Part shown: positions 11,495 to 20,812 of the stretch, in pieces | How the letters are laid out: each line of letters starts with the position of its first letter | Numbering within the stretch: position 1 is the first letter of the stretch | Assembly (NCBI RefSeq): GCF_026262505.1 | Contig: NC_067208.1 | Span: 15,013,962-15,077,961, forward strand | Direction of reading: 5' to 3' | Length of the DNA stretch: 64,000 nucleotides | DNA from: Trichomonas vaginalis G3 | Taxonomy: Eukaryota; Parabasalia; Trichomonadida; Trichomonadidae | Notes under the pieces: generated by a model | Database searches by the model: none | What the model was told of the DNA's origin: nothing | What the model saw: the letters and a program-made list of their open reading frames with translations, nothing else | Made by a program: the position numbers and the translations under genes

Positions 11495-12279
11495 ATGACT
11501 AAATTTTTTAAATTTATCCAAAAAAATCTCTCAAAAAACCAAAAATTCTCTTTCTTTTATTTTTCACTCAACTCGCAAAAGGCGAAGAACTCCCTTCTTT
11601 TGAAGACCTAGAAGAGGATGTTGACCTCGTCAACGAGACTACGAATTATACACCAGAACCTACAGATGAACCAATAACAGAAATAGATCGACAAAAAAAC
11701 ATTCTAAAACCAGCTTTCGCAGGAAAAAGTCTTGAAGATGAATATTTCAGGATGGCTCCTGCTGAATATGATGACATATATGATGATTCTTCATCAGATT
11801 TTAGAAGCGCGGAAAGACATAAAATATCTAAACATGAGGACGAATCAGAAGACAGTTCAACTAATATTAAACTCCTCTCCATAAATCCTTTCAGAATCAG
11901 TTCTGGAAAAAAGACTGATATTATTTTCGAAATACAACCAGACACAATTAAAGAAGGATACGGACGTTTTGGAGAAACGATTGTTTCTTGTCCTTCGACT
12001 TCTCAACCAATCATTATTTGCCAAACACCAAAATTATCTCCGGGAGAATTTCAGATTTCTTTTTCAATTGATAACCATACATGGACTAATTCAATCCCGT
12101 TGTTTGTTTATCAAACAAACTTTACATTTCAGATAATTCTTACAATAATATTATTTGGATTCGGATTTGGTGGTCTAATTTTAGCATTTATAGTAATGAA
12201 TGGAAACATGGATCCTAATCTTAAATCTAAAAAGCCTGCAGCTTTATCACATAATCTCCGAAACGCAGATTATTTATAA
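11495..12279 (+). CDS. Type I membrane protein: signal-like segment, acidic region, TIG-like domain, one span
   Basis: The secure part starts at Met 11752, but the frame is open back to 11512 and includes a signal-peptide-like stretch ILFLLFFTQLAKG (from 11545) followed by an acidic, Thr-rich region. A TIG/IPT-like Ig-fold domain follows, with ISSGKKTDI, two cysteine-bearing strands and SPGEFQISFSIDN. Then come one hydrophobic span (residues about 125-150 counted from 11752) and a short cytoplasmic tail. No ATG precedes the signal segment in frame. An ATG at 11495 is one base out of frame across a run of seven A's, so a slip in that run, real or from sequencing, would explain it. The ligand is unknown. 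Confidence 0.55.
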
Positions 12280-12402
12280 TTTATATATGTTGTATTATTT
12301 TGTTATAGAATAAAGATTTGTATGAAGAATATATTAGTAAAAACGTATATTTTAGATCTAACAAAACAAATAAAAATAAAAAATGAGATAGGTATACCGA
12401 AA

Positions 12403-13095
12403 TTAAGCTGATCCCATTGCTTCAAAATCAGCATGGTTTCTGAAGCCTTCTGGTGCTTTCTTATATGTATCAAAAAGTTCAAATTCGTCGTAATCTATTG
12501 CAATTAAATAAATAGCGCAAGATTGGCATATTGATATTATGTGTAATAACCACCCAGCAGAATCGCATTGGATTGATATAGTGCACATCAAAATTCCGAA
12601 GATTGCACCGAGAAAATTAAAATGTAAGCTTAGCATTGATATTCCAGATGTTGTTTCTTTTTGTAGGCATTCTATTATATACGGAATATAGCAAACAACT
12701 TGACAAATCGGGCTTACGAAATCTGTTATATTAATTGTTGAAGGAAAACATATTGAAAGAACGAGTGGAATTATAATCATCAAGAAATACAAATAATCCC
12801 AATGTTTAAATTCGTAATATGCATGTTGAATAAGAAGAATACTATACGAAAAGAATAAAAGAAAACCTGCAAGAATAAATACCCATGTAACCTTTTTGAT
12901 TATTGAGTTAACAACGAAAAATGAAATTCCGAATAGTCTGATTACGACATAATAATGTGAAAATCCAATTGTTGCTTTTCTTTTGTAATTTTTATATATC
13001 TGAGGAAACTGAACAACGAAATAAATGAAAGCTGAAAGAGTGCCACAGAAGCATCCGAATTTCTCGAAAGCTCCTATTGCGTTACAAGTTGACAT
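12403..13095 (-). CDS. PQ-loop repeat membrane transporter
   Basis: A 230-aa protein with about seven membrane spans and two PQ-loop signatures: VVQFPQIYKNYKRK near residue 28 and CYIPYIIECLQKETTSG near residue 140. The family includes lysosomal cystine and cationic amino-acid exporters (cystinosin, PQLC2) and MPDU1-like proteins. The second motif has Tyr after the Pro in place of Gln. The tail is acidic and hydrophilic. A lysosome-like or Golgi membrane location is likely from the family, but the substrate cannot be read from the sequence. The ATG at 13095 fits the first span well. Confidence 0.75.
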   Translation of the reverse strand: MSTCNAIGAFEKFGCFCGTLSAFIYFVVQFPQIYKNYKRKATIGFSHYYVVIRLFGISFFVVNSIIKKVTWVFILAGFLLFFSYSILLIQHAYYEFKHWDYLYFLMIIIPLVLSICFPSTINITDFVSPICQVVCYIPYIIECLQKETTSGISMLSLHFNFLGAIFGILMCTISIQCDSAGWLLHIISICQSCAIYLIAIDYDEFELFDTYKKAPEGFRNHADFEAMGSA

Positions 13096-13538
13096 TTTTG
13101 AAATTTAGGTGATAGACCCTATTTATTTTTCATCAATCCTAAATTGCAAATGAACGAAAAAAAGCTTTGAAACTTGATAACAATCCAGAATACCACTAGA
13201 ATTCACGATTTGAGAAATCAAAATTTTAAAATAATACAAATCATACAATTGAAAAGTTCAGAAATTTTTAGTCATTTTTTGAATTCTAAAATATTTCTGG
13301 AATTTTGAACAAGAGTTTTATTAGATTTAAAACAACAGAATACAAATATTTTTGGAGAACTAATAGATTATTATATGAATGATGAAAAATATCAAATTTT
13401 AAATAAAATAATTATTTATATTTCGTTTATTGCGCATAATATTATAAGATTAAGAAGAGAATTATATCACACAAACAATATTTACATGAATTATGGCTAA
13501 AAATATACAATTAAATATAAAAACCAAACATTTTATAA
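13096..13538. other. Intergenic spacer, nothing recognised
   Basis: An AT-rich spacer between the PQ-loop gene and the nucleotidyltransferase gene. It holds the first gene's promoter and the 3' flank of the second. I see no repeat, RNA gene or further coding frame. Confidence 0.5.
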
Positions 13539-14858
13539 TCAATTACGATATCCACGTCTATCCTTGTTTGAATTCCTTCTTTGATAAGAATTATTATCAT
13601 CATCCAAGTCATCGCGTCTGTTGTATGAGCGTTGTCTGCCCCATTCGCTTTTTCTGTTGAAATTTCTGTCATCTTTGTTTCTGTTTGGTCCTCTATCATC
13701 TCTATAACTTCTATCATCACGATACCTATCATCTCTGTAACTCCTGTCATCATGGTACCTGTTTCCTCTGTCATTATTATCTCTGTCGTTCTTCGGTCCA
13801 AGAGAGAGCTTGATACCTTCAACAGCAGTTCCTAATAATGACTGGTACTGTTTCTGAAGCTGTTCTCTGATGGAAATGAGAAACTTCGGATAATTGATAA
13901 ATCTAAGAAGAATTGATGGAGAACGGCCATTACTTCTGAATATACGTGTAAATGCATCATTACAAGCATTTCGGAAGTGTGGAGTGGCAAAAGCGTTTTC
14001 TCCGAGGAAATTTCCTGGAAGTTGTGGATCTTCAATGCACAATGTAATAGGAGACTTAAATTGCATCCTATCTGCTTGTACTCTGGAGAATAATGAACCT
14101 CCTTCGCGTGTGGAAATTCCTGTTGTAAAGTAATTGAAATTTCTTCCGAAAATACTGAAGAAACTGCAAATAAGACGACCAAGATTCATATTGATGTCGT
14201 TCTTCGATGCCTGTATAATGAAAAGACAAAGTTGAATTAAAGTATTACTTGAAATTCCACCTTTGTATGGTTCATCGAGGTGTTCTTGAAGAAGGAATAT
14301 CTTCATAAGCATAACAAGAGGAAGTAATGTCGGATAATGGCTGAAATAGTATTGATTTCGCTTAATATTTAAGACTCCATTTTCATTATTGATGGAAATA
14401 TCGATTTTGAAGTTGAATGGCTTCTCTGTACCAGATATAATCGGACACTTTGCCTTGATAACAGCGGAATTCGAAACAACTTGAAGTGCTTGAAGGTGAT
14501 CGTTGAGTTCTGTCAGTAAATCTTCATCATTGCCTGAAGGAGCTCCAAGAACACAGAAATCTAAATCTCCATTAGGTAAAAATGTTCCTGTTGCAGTAGA
14601 TCCGTGACAAATAACTTTAGCATTTGGCCATAATTGATTAATTGCTACACGAAAACGTTTGATAACCAAGTATCTGAGATGTTTTTCTTCTTCTGTTGGC
14701 AAAATCCATCTTGCAAAATCGAGAATTTCTCTATGCATGCATAAATATGTACTTGAATGGCTATATTCCATACCATTGCACCAAGGACAATCTGCCTGAA
14801 CCTGGCATGGATGGAGCTTAACTTCTTCACTGACCAAATCAAGAATAGGATCAATCAT
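13539..14858 (-). CDS. Non-canonical poly(A) polymerase / terminal nucleotidyltransferase (Trf4/Cid1-like)
   Basis: A 439-aa enzyme expected to add nucleotides to RNA 3' ends in surveillance or processing. The nucleotidyltransferase core has the GS motif followed by a DLDF pair (CHGSTATGTFLPNGDLDF, near residue 90), then the third carboxylate in FKIDIS (near 150). The helical PAP-associated region contains GGISSNTLIQLC near 200. The last 90 residues are an Arg/Asp/Asn-rich low-complexity tail with repeated YRDDR units, which suits RNA binding. Trf4 (TRAMP) and Cid1-type uridylyltransferases are both possible, and the sequence alone does not separate ATP from UTP use. ATG 14858 follows a TCATT initiator-like site. 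Confidence 0.85.
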   Translation of the reverse strand: MIDPILDLVSEEVKLHPCQVQADCPWCNGMEYSHSSTYLCMHREILDFARWILPTEEEKHLRYLVIKRFRVAINQLWPNAKVICHGSTATGTFLPNGDLDFCVLGAPSGNDEDLLTELNDHLQALQVVSNSAVIKAKCPIISGTEKPFNFKIDISINNENGVLNIKRNQYYFSHYPTLLPLVMLMKIFLLQEHLDEPYKGGISSNTLIQLCLFIIQASKNDINMNLGRLICSFFSIFGRNFNYFTTGISTREGGSLFSRVQADRMQFKSPITLCIEDPQLPGNFLGENAFATPHFRNACNDAFTRIFRSNGRSPSILLRFINYPKFLISIREQLQKQYQSLLGTAVEGIKLSLGPKNDRDNNDRGNRYHDDRSYRDDRYRDDRSYRDDRGPNRNKDDRNFNRKSEWGRQRSYNRRDDLDDDNNSYQRRNSNKDRRGYRN

Positions 14859-14876
14859 TGGCCAGAATTTTGATAA

Positions 14877-14881
14877 AATGA
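14877..14881 (-). promoter_or_regulatory. Initiator-like TCATT upstream of the nucleotidyltransferase gene
   Basis: TCATT on the minus strand, about 19 bp before the ATG. It matches the Trichomonas Inr pattern TCA(C/T)(A/T). Confidence 0.4.
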
Positions 14882-15123
14882 TAATTTTAATTTAAAATAT
14901 GAATTTACATCATTAGATCATAATATAATTTGTGCTTGCATTATAAAATTCAAAGAACAATTTTTTTGCCCTCCAAAATGATTCAAAGATTTTGATAGCA
15001 AAAAAGCTTTGCAAACGTAATTGATCCAAAATCCAAAAGTTTGGCGTTTCTGAAACCAGATTTTCCAAAATTTGGTCAAAAGATTTTGCATAAAAGTAAA
15101 GTAAAATTCTATAAGGTTTATTT

Positions 15124-15846
15124 CTATTGCTTCCACTTCAAGATAACAATCTCTCTCTTTGAGTTAATGCTTGGATCTTTTACATGATACATTTCGTGGT
15201 TAAATGTACCTTTGATTTCTTCAACAAAGTCAAAAACGCTTCCAGAAAGTCCGAAGTAAACTCTCTTTGCGGCGACTAAGCAAATACCGTCTGGAGCTAA
15301 GAGATGTTTGATGGCATTGATGAAATCAGGAAGCTGTTCCTTTCTGTATATTGTTTCTGATGCTAAAACAAAATCATATTTCTTTGCTGTAAATAATTTT
15401 TCGCAATCTGCCCATGCGCTTGCAGAATATTCAATAATTCCTTGAGGGCATTCGTTAAGTCTGACATTTGGCATTGTTAACTTTTCAATTACGTCTTTGT
15501 TGTAATCTTGTAAAACTACACTGGCTGCACCGTGCAAAGCAGCATAAATTCCAGGAAGACCTCTTCCACAGCCTAATTCGAATACGTTTTTGCCCTTATA
15601 ATCAAATTGTTCCATATATTTAAGAAGATCAACAGTACATTCCCATAATTGGAAACCGCCTTCATATTTTCCTGGAACAACTTCAGAAGGAACAGTTCCT
15701 GAGGCCGGAACATATGATTTAAGACCATTATATATCTTTTGGGTCCATGAAGGGTCTAATTGTTCAGTATATTCAGTCATGGACTTTACAGCTAAAAAAG
15801 TGCCAATTTCGATAAGATTTGGATGTAAATTTTTTTTTTGATTCAT
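15124..15846 (-). CDS. METTL18/HPM1-like protein methyltransferase
   Basis: A 240-aa SAM-dependent methyltransferase of the seven-strand type. SEVVPGKYEGGFQLWECT, then VFELGCGRGLPG (SAM-binding glycine loop, near residue 90) and VLQDYNKDVI are the signature order of the METTL18/HPM1 group. That group methylates a histidine on ribosomal protein L3 in fungi and animals. Other METTL21-type lysine methyltransferases share the fold but not the YEGGxxLWEC block. The start could be Met 15846 or Met 15780 (MTEYTEQ). A TCACA initiator-like site at 15867-15871 favours the upstream one. Confidence 0.8.
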   Translation of the reverse strand: MNQKKNLHPNLIEIGTFLAVKSMTEYTEQLDPSWTQKIYNGLKSYVPASGTVPSEVVPGKYEGGFQLWECTVDLLKYMEQFDYKGKNVFELGCGRGLPGIYAALHGAASVVLQDYNKDVIEKLTMPNVRLNECPQGIIEYSASAWADCEKLFTAKKYDFVLASETIYRKEQLPDFINAIKHLLAPDGICLVAAKRVYFGLSGSVFDFVEEIKGTFNHEMYHVKDPSINSKREIVILKWKQ

Positions 15847-15866
15847 ACGAGAGTAAGAAAAAAATA

Positions 15867-15871
15867 TGTGA
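15867..15871 (-). promoter_or_regulatory. Initiator-like TCACA upstream of the METTL18-like gene
   Basis: TCACA on the minus strand, about 20 bp before ATG 15846. It matches the Trichomonas Inr pattern and supports the longer start. Confidence 0.4.
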
Positions 15872-15956
15872 TCGTTGAATCGGACATAACAAAACGATAT
15901 TATGAGTGATAAAGGCCATTCAATCCGTAATGATTTATTCGAAAAAAATATCTTTA

Positions 15957-16451
15957 CTAAGCCTTAACGACTTCGAACTTGGAGTTGAATTCGAAAAGCT
16001 TTGTGCCCTTGGAATCAACAATTGTGTTAAGGACATCGTACTTGCCACGAGCGATAAATCCTGCTGGGACTTCGCAATCTGGAATAATTTTTTCTAATTC
16101 AGCAATCTTTGGTGGGAAGTTACCGATTTCGAATTCTTGTTCATTAGAACCGAGGGTCTTCTTGCTCTTCTGGATAAGCATTACACGATAAAGGAATTCA
16201 TGATGAACATGGAATTTAAGTTCGTAGTGGAATGTATCTCCTTCCTTAAGAATATAAGGTGTCTTGGCAGCCTTCTCAAGACCGTCCTTTGTGAAATCGA
16301 ATTCGTATGTTTCACCATTTTCGATAACAACCTTGAAAGAATTCAAAATGAAACGGCGTGGATCGTCAGCTGGATTGGCACGTGGATCATCCTTATCGCC
16401 TTCAAGTTCCTTCTTCCACTTCTCGAGGGACTCATCAACTGGTTGAGACAT
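15957..16451 (-). CDS. Rho GDP-dissociation inhibitor
   Basis: A 164-aa RhoGDI. It should bind prenylated Rho/Rac GTPases and keep them soluble in the cytosol. The short acidic and basic N-terminal arm (SLEKWKKELEGDKDDP) corresponds to the GTPase-binding arm. The immunoglobulin-like sandwich follows, with FILNSFKVVIENGE, YILKEGDTFHYELKFHVHHEF and the C-terminal ARGKYDVLNTIVD block that lines the prenyl pocket. The length is a little below the usual 180-200 aa, the arm being shorter. The ATG at 16451 is used; the codon before it is GTG. Confidence 0.92.
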   Translation of the reverse strand: MSQPVDESLEKWKKELEGDKDDPRANPADDPRRFILNSFKVVIENGETYEFDFTKDGLEKAAKTPYILKEGDTFHYELKFHVHHEFLYRVMLIQKSKKTLGSNEQEFEIGNFPPKIAELEKIIPDCEVPAGFIARGKYDVLNTIVDSKGTKLFEFNSKFEVVKA

Positions 16452-17341
16452 CACTTCAAAGTAACGATAATTTTTAATTCAAAAATTTGGTTTCGGGAAA
16501 TCACTTCACTTTACTTGTCCTATTTTGGAATATTAATTTAAAACATATTATTTTACACTCGGATCTTCAAATTATTTTTCTTTCAATTATCTTCAGAAAT
16601 TTCGTGAGATCATTTTGCTAACCATAATTGACGCGTGAAATTTGATCGTGAAATATTTTTAGTTAATTTTTTTTGAAAAAATTTGTCATGAAAGTTCTTT
16701 TTGCAAAATTTGGTTATTGTTTTAAAATTCCATTAATATTAAAAATTCTAGATACAATTCAATGAGAATTGGGCAACAACACACAAAGATATAATTTTCT
16801 CTTTAAAAAGGAAGATCTTAAGTCCGTATATTTTCACCAATTGTATGTGTGGAAGAATGAATTAATACCATGACGAGTTGACATGAAAAAAAGACAATAA
16901 ATCTAAATTTTCAAAATAATAGTGATTTATATCATCATGATTGAAGTTTAAGGCAATATTGGATTTGGAAACTTAGATATTACTTGATATAAGTTTTTTT
17001 ATCAGTTCTTGAATATTTGTTTAGCAATTTTGCGGAATAATGAGTGTAAAATTAATGGTTATATGCACATTGACCTTTGAGATGCTTCTTTTCGTATTGC
17101 ATGCATTCGACGTATCTTTTCAACATGAATATAGATTTTTTGGAAGTAGTTCTTTTCTCATGTAACATCATATTTGCTTCAATTTCTGGAAATAAAAATT
17201 GTCGCTAGAACCAATAACGATCATTCTGACTCATCTAAAAAGTGTCAGATTCTAATGAAATCATAGTAGTGATATTAACTTTGCGGATTTTGTAACATCC
17301 GCAATATATTGAACTAGTTTTCTTATCATAATTCTATTGAG
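16452..17341. other. Intergenic region between divergent RhoGDI and BspA-like genes
   Basis: About 0.9 kb, AT-rich, with no convincing gene. It must hold the promoters of both flanking genes, which point away from each other. I see no repeat or RNA gene. Confidence 0.5.
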
Positions 17342-20300
17342 TTGTTTAATATTTTAAAATCTCTCTTTAAATTTGGTTTTGTGATAGTATATTCACATCA
17401 TCAGCTACTGCATGGTTCAGAAACATTAATCGGTGATGGATTTTATGAGATTTCAGGAGATGGTGAAGTTCCCGATTTTTCTGGTCGTACTGAATTCAAA
17501 GCTGTCAAAATATCAGGAACATTTACATCATATGCAAGTGGATGTTTCTCACGTTGTCCGAATCTCAACAAAATACATGTTACAGCTCCAATCGAATACA
17601 TTGATAAAAACATGTTTTCTAACTCGCCTATCACAGAACTCATCTGCGATCGATGCATCCGGATTGGTGAGAGAGAAGCTTTCTCAATGCTGACAACACT
17701 CAAGAAAGTTGAATTCCCAATTCTCAAAACTCTCAACGAAAAGTGCTTTTGGAACTGCATCAATCTTGAAGAAGCTATATTCCCATCTGTTGATAAAGTC
17801 ACAGGGCGTGATCCATCATATTGTTTTTGCAACTGCTACAAACTTAAAAATATTCAATTACCTTCAATTCAAACACTTTTATCGGGAGATTTCCAAAATT
17901 GCGAATCGTTAATCGAAATCAATCTTCCAAAATTAGAGGCTGTATCAGAATTTCCATTCGCCGGTTGTACAAGACTGAGAAATATCAATTGTCCTCTTCT
18001 TCGCTTAGCAGGTAAAGGAATGTTCTCAGGTTGTAGTTCATTGATTGAAATGAACTTACCTCTTTTAGAGACAGCAACAGGATCAAGCAAGTTTTCAGAC
18101 TGTATTAATATTGAACATATATATATTCCATTAGTTACAATAATAAAAGAATTAGATTTCTATAATTGCAACAAATTGAAGAATCTAACATTTTGTGAAG
18201 ATATCACTGAAGTACAAGCAAGAGCTTTTACTGGGTGCTATTTATTGCAAGAATTCAATTTTTCCAAACTAATGAGGATAGGATGGGAATCATTTAAGGA
18301 TTGTATTTCATTGACAAGTATCGAGTTTAACAATTTGGAATATATTGGAGTTTCAGCTTTTTGGGGATGCACGAATTTATCATATATCAGAGGAAATCAA
18401 GTTGGACTTATTATGGAAAATGCATTTATATGGTGTACAAATTTAGTTGATTTCAAAATAACTAATATATTTGAAATATCTAACGCTGCTTTTGCACATT
18501 GTACAAGTATTACAAAGATAGATTTGCCATTGATAAGATATTTAAATGCAAAAGTGTTTGATGAATGCAGCTCATTGAAGGAAATAAATCTTTCTTATAT
18601 AAATGAAGTTAGATATCTAGCGTTGCACAATTGCATCTCATTAGAAACAATAAATATTGAAAACGTTGAATTTATCAATCAAGAAAGTTTTATGGGTTGC
18701 ACAAAACTAAAAATTGTATATGGTAACAAAATTCAAAAAATCGGGGTATCAGCATTTAATGGATGTGAAAAATTAGAATTCATTAATGTATCACAGGTTT
18801 TCGAAGTTGGAGATTCAGCTTTTTCGGGGTGTTCTTCTTTAATTTCTTTCAATTCGATTATGAATACTACACTTTGGCAATATACGTTTCTTGGATGCAA
18901 TTCACTAATTAATTTCACAGGTTTAACAATTCCAATTATCGGAACTGAATGTTTCAGAGGATGTACTAATCTCGAGAAATTTGAAGCAACTGGAATCACC
19001 ATAATAGGAACCAAAAGTTTTTCGAATTGTAAAAAGCTGACATATATTAATGCATCAAATGTTTATCAAGTTGGAGATTCAGCTTTTTCGGGGTGTTCTT
19101 CTTTAATTTCTTTCAATTCGATTATGAATACTACACTTTGGCAATATACATTTCTTGGATGCAATTCACTAATTAATTTCACAGGTTTAACAATTCCAAT
19201 TATCGGAACTGAATGTTTCAGAGGATGCACTAATCTCGAGAAATTTGAAGCAACTGGAATCACCATAATAGGAACCAAAAGTTTTTCGAATTGTAAAAAG
19301 CTGACATATATTAATGCATCAAATGTTTATCAAGTTGGAGATTCAGCTTTTTCGGGGTGTTCTTCTTTAATTTCTTTCAATTCGATTATGAATACTACAC
19401 TTTGGCAATATACATTTCTTGGATGCAATTCACTAATTAATTTCACAGGTTTAACAATTCCAATTATCGGAACTGAATGTTTCAGAGGATGCACTAATCT
19501 CGAGAAATTTGAAGCAACTGGAATCACCATAATAGGAACCAAAAGTTTTTCGAATTGTAAAAAGCTGACATATATTAATGCATCAAATGTTTATCAAGTT
19601 GGAGATTCAGCTTTTTCGGGGTGTTCTTCTTTAATTTCTTTCAATTCGATTATGAATACTACACTTTGGCAATATACATTTCTTGGATGCAATTCACTAA
19701 TTAATTTCACAGGTTTAACAATTCCAATTATCGGAACTGAATGTTTCAGAGGATGCACTAATCTCGAGAAATTTGAAGCAACTGGAATCACCATAATAGG
19801 AACCAAAAGTTTTTCGAATTGTAAAAAGCTGACATATATTAATGCATCAAATGTTTATCAAGTTGGAGATTCAGCTTTTTCGGGGTGTTCTTCTTTAATT
19901 TCTTTCAATTCGATTATGAATACTACACTTTGGCAATATACGTTTCTTGGATGCAATTCACTAATTAATTTCACAGGTTTAACAATTCCAATTATCGGAA
20001 CTGAATGTTTCAGAGGATGCACTAATCTCGAGAAATTTGAAGCAACTGGAATCACCATAATAGGAACCAAAAGTTTTTCGAATTGTAAAAAGCTGACATA
20101 TATTAATGCATCAAATGTTTATCAAGTTGGAGATTCAGCTTTTTCGGGGTGTTCTTCTTTAATTTCTTTCAATTCGATTATGAATACTACACTTTGGCAA
20201 TATACATTTCTTGGATGCAATTCACTAATTAATTTCACAGGTTTAACAATTCCAATTATCGGAACTGAATGTTTCAGAGGATGCACTAATCTCGAGAAAT

Positions 20301-20812
20301 TTGAAGCAACTGGAATCACCATAATAGGAACCAAAAGTTTTTCGAATTGTAAAAAGCTGACATATATTAATGCATCAAATGTTTATCAAGTTGGAGATTC
20401 AGCTTTTTCGGGGTGTTCTTCTTTAATTTCTTTCAATTCGATTATGAATACTACACTTTGGCAATATACATTTCTTGGATGCAATTCACTAATTAATTTC
20501 ACAGGTTTAAGGGTGCACCCGTATGTACGTTTATTTGAGAGGAGGATTACCCTCTCAATTTTGAGGAATTCGTTAGTTTATTTTCTCGATGAATATGCAA
20601 TAAAATTTGATTTTTACCTTATCAATATACTTCATATAATATACACATGTTCATGTAAAAACTTTTTTCCAAAATCCTCAGGAATTAAGGGATTTTTGAA
20701 TTTTAAGAATTTTTTTCGAATTTTTTCGAAAAAAAAATATAGGGTGTCCAAAGGTGTGTTTAGCACAAACCTGAATACTGCGAATAGAAATAAACAAGTT
20801 ACATATATATAA
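17342..20812 (+). CDS. BspA-like leucine-rich-repeat surface protein, C-terminus replaced by repeat DNA
   Basis: A member of the BspA/TpLRR family, the largest surface-protein family of T. vaginalis, tied to adhesion. From about residue 40 to the repeat end it is a run of 23-residue LRR_5 units of the type F.GC..L..I..p.V..IG..aF. The signal-like stretch FKFGFVIVYSHHQLLHG lies at the N-terminus, but the frame starts at TTG (17342) and has no ATG nearby. Six full copies and one partial copy of a 264-bp, 88-residue block (18806-20510) are almost identical in DNA. True coding stops at a TTAA at 20507-20510. The remaining 300 bp are inserted repeat DNA including the mariner end, so the normal C-terminus, often a membrane span and tail, is lost. 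Probably a damaged gene. Confidence 0.85.
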   Translation: MFNILKSLFKFGFVIVYSHHQLLHGSETLIGDGFYEISGDGEVPDFSGRTEFKAVKISGTFTSYASGCFSRCPNLNKIHVTAPIEYIDKNMFSNSPITELICDRCIRIGEREAFSMLTTLKKVEFPILKTLNEKCFWNCINLEEAIFPSVDKVTGRDPSYCFCNCYKLKNIQLPSIQTLLSGDFQNCESLIEINLPKLEAVSEFPFAGCTRLRNINCPLLRLAGKGMFSGCSSLIEMNLPLLETATGSSKFSDCINIEHIYIPLVTIIKELDFYNCNKLKNLTFCEDITEVQARAFTGCYLLQEFNFSKLMRIGWESFKDCISLTSIEFNNLEYIGVSAFWGCTNLSYIRGNQVGLIMENAFIWCTNLVDFKITNIFEISNAAFAHCTSITKIDLPLIRYLNAKVFDECSSLKEINLSYINEVRYLALHNCISLETINIENVEFINQESFMGCTKLKIVYGNKIQKIGVSAFNGCEKLEFINVSQVFEVGDSAFSGCSSLISFNSIMNTTLWQYTFLGCNSLINFTGLTIPIIGTECFRGCTNLEKFEATGITIIGTKSFSNCKKLTYINASNVYQVGDSAFSGCSSLISFNSIMNTTLWQYTFLGCNSLINFTGLTIPIIGTECFRGCTNLEKFEATGITIIGTKSFSNCKKLTYINASNVYQVGDSAFSGCSSLISFNSIMNTTLWQYTFLGCNSLINFTGLTIPIIGTECFRGCTNLEKFEATGITIIGTKSFSNCKKLTYINASNVYQVGDSAFSGCSSLISFNSIMNTTLWQYTFLGCNSLINFTGLTIPIIGTECFRGCTNLEKFEATGITIIGTKSFSNCKKLTYINASNVYQVGDSAFSGCSSLISFNSIMNTTLWQYTFLGCNSLINFTGLTIPIIGTECFRGCTNLEKFEATGITIIGTKSFSNCKKLTYINASNVYQVGDSAFSGCSSLISFNSIMNTTLWQYTFLGCNSLINFTGLTIPIIGTECFRGCTNLEKFEATGITIIGTKSFSNCKKLTYINASNVYQVGDSAFSGCSSLISFNSIMNTTLWQYTFLGCNSLINFTGLRVHPYVRLFERRITLSILRNSLVYFLDEYAIKFDFYLINILHIIYTCSCKNFFPKSSGIKGFLNFKNFFRIFSKKKYRVSKGVFSTNLNTANRNKQVTYI
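18806..20510 (+). repeat. 264-bp tandem repeat array inside the BspA-like gene
   Basis: The start GTTGGAGATTCAGC recurs at 18806, 19070, 19334, 19598, 19862, 20126 and 20390, exactly 264 bp apart. Only a few bases differ between units (for example CGTTTC against CATTTC). Each unit encodes 88 residues. The seventh is cut at 20510. Such identity implies very recent expansion or continual homogenisation. Confidence 0.95.

Noticed and set aside
17443-20334. Series of minus-strand open frames with 264-bp spacing opposite the BspA-like gene
   Set aside because: They are mirror frames of the tandem repeat. Their regular spacing comes from the repeat and not from genes.
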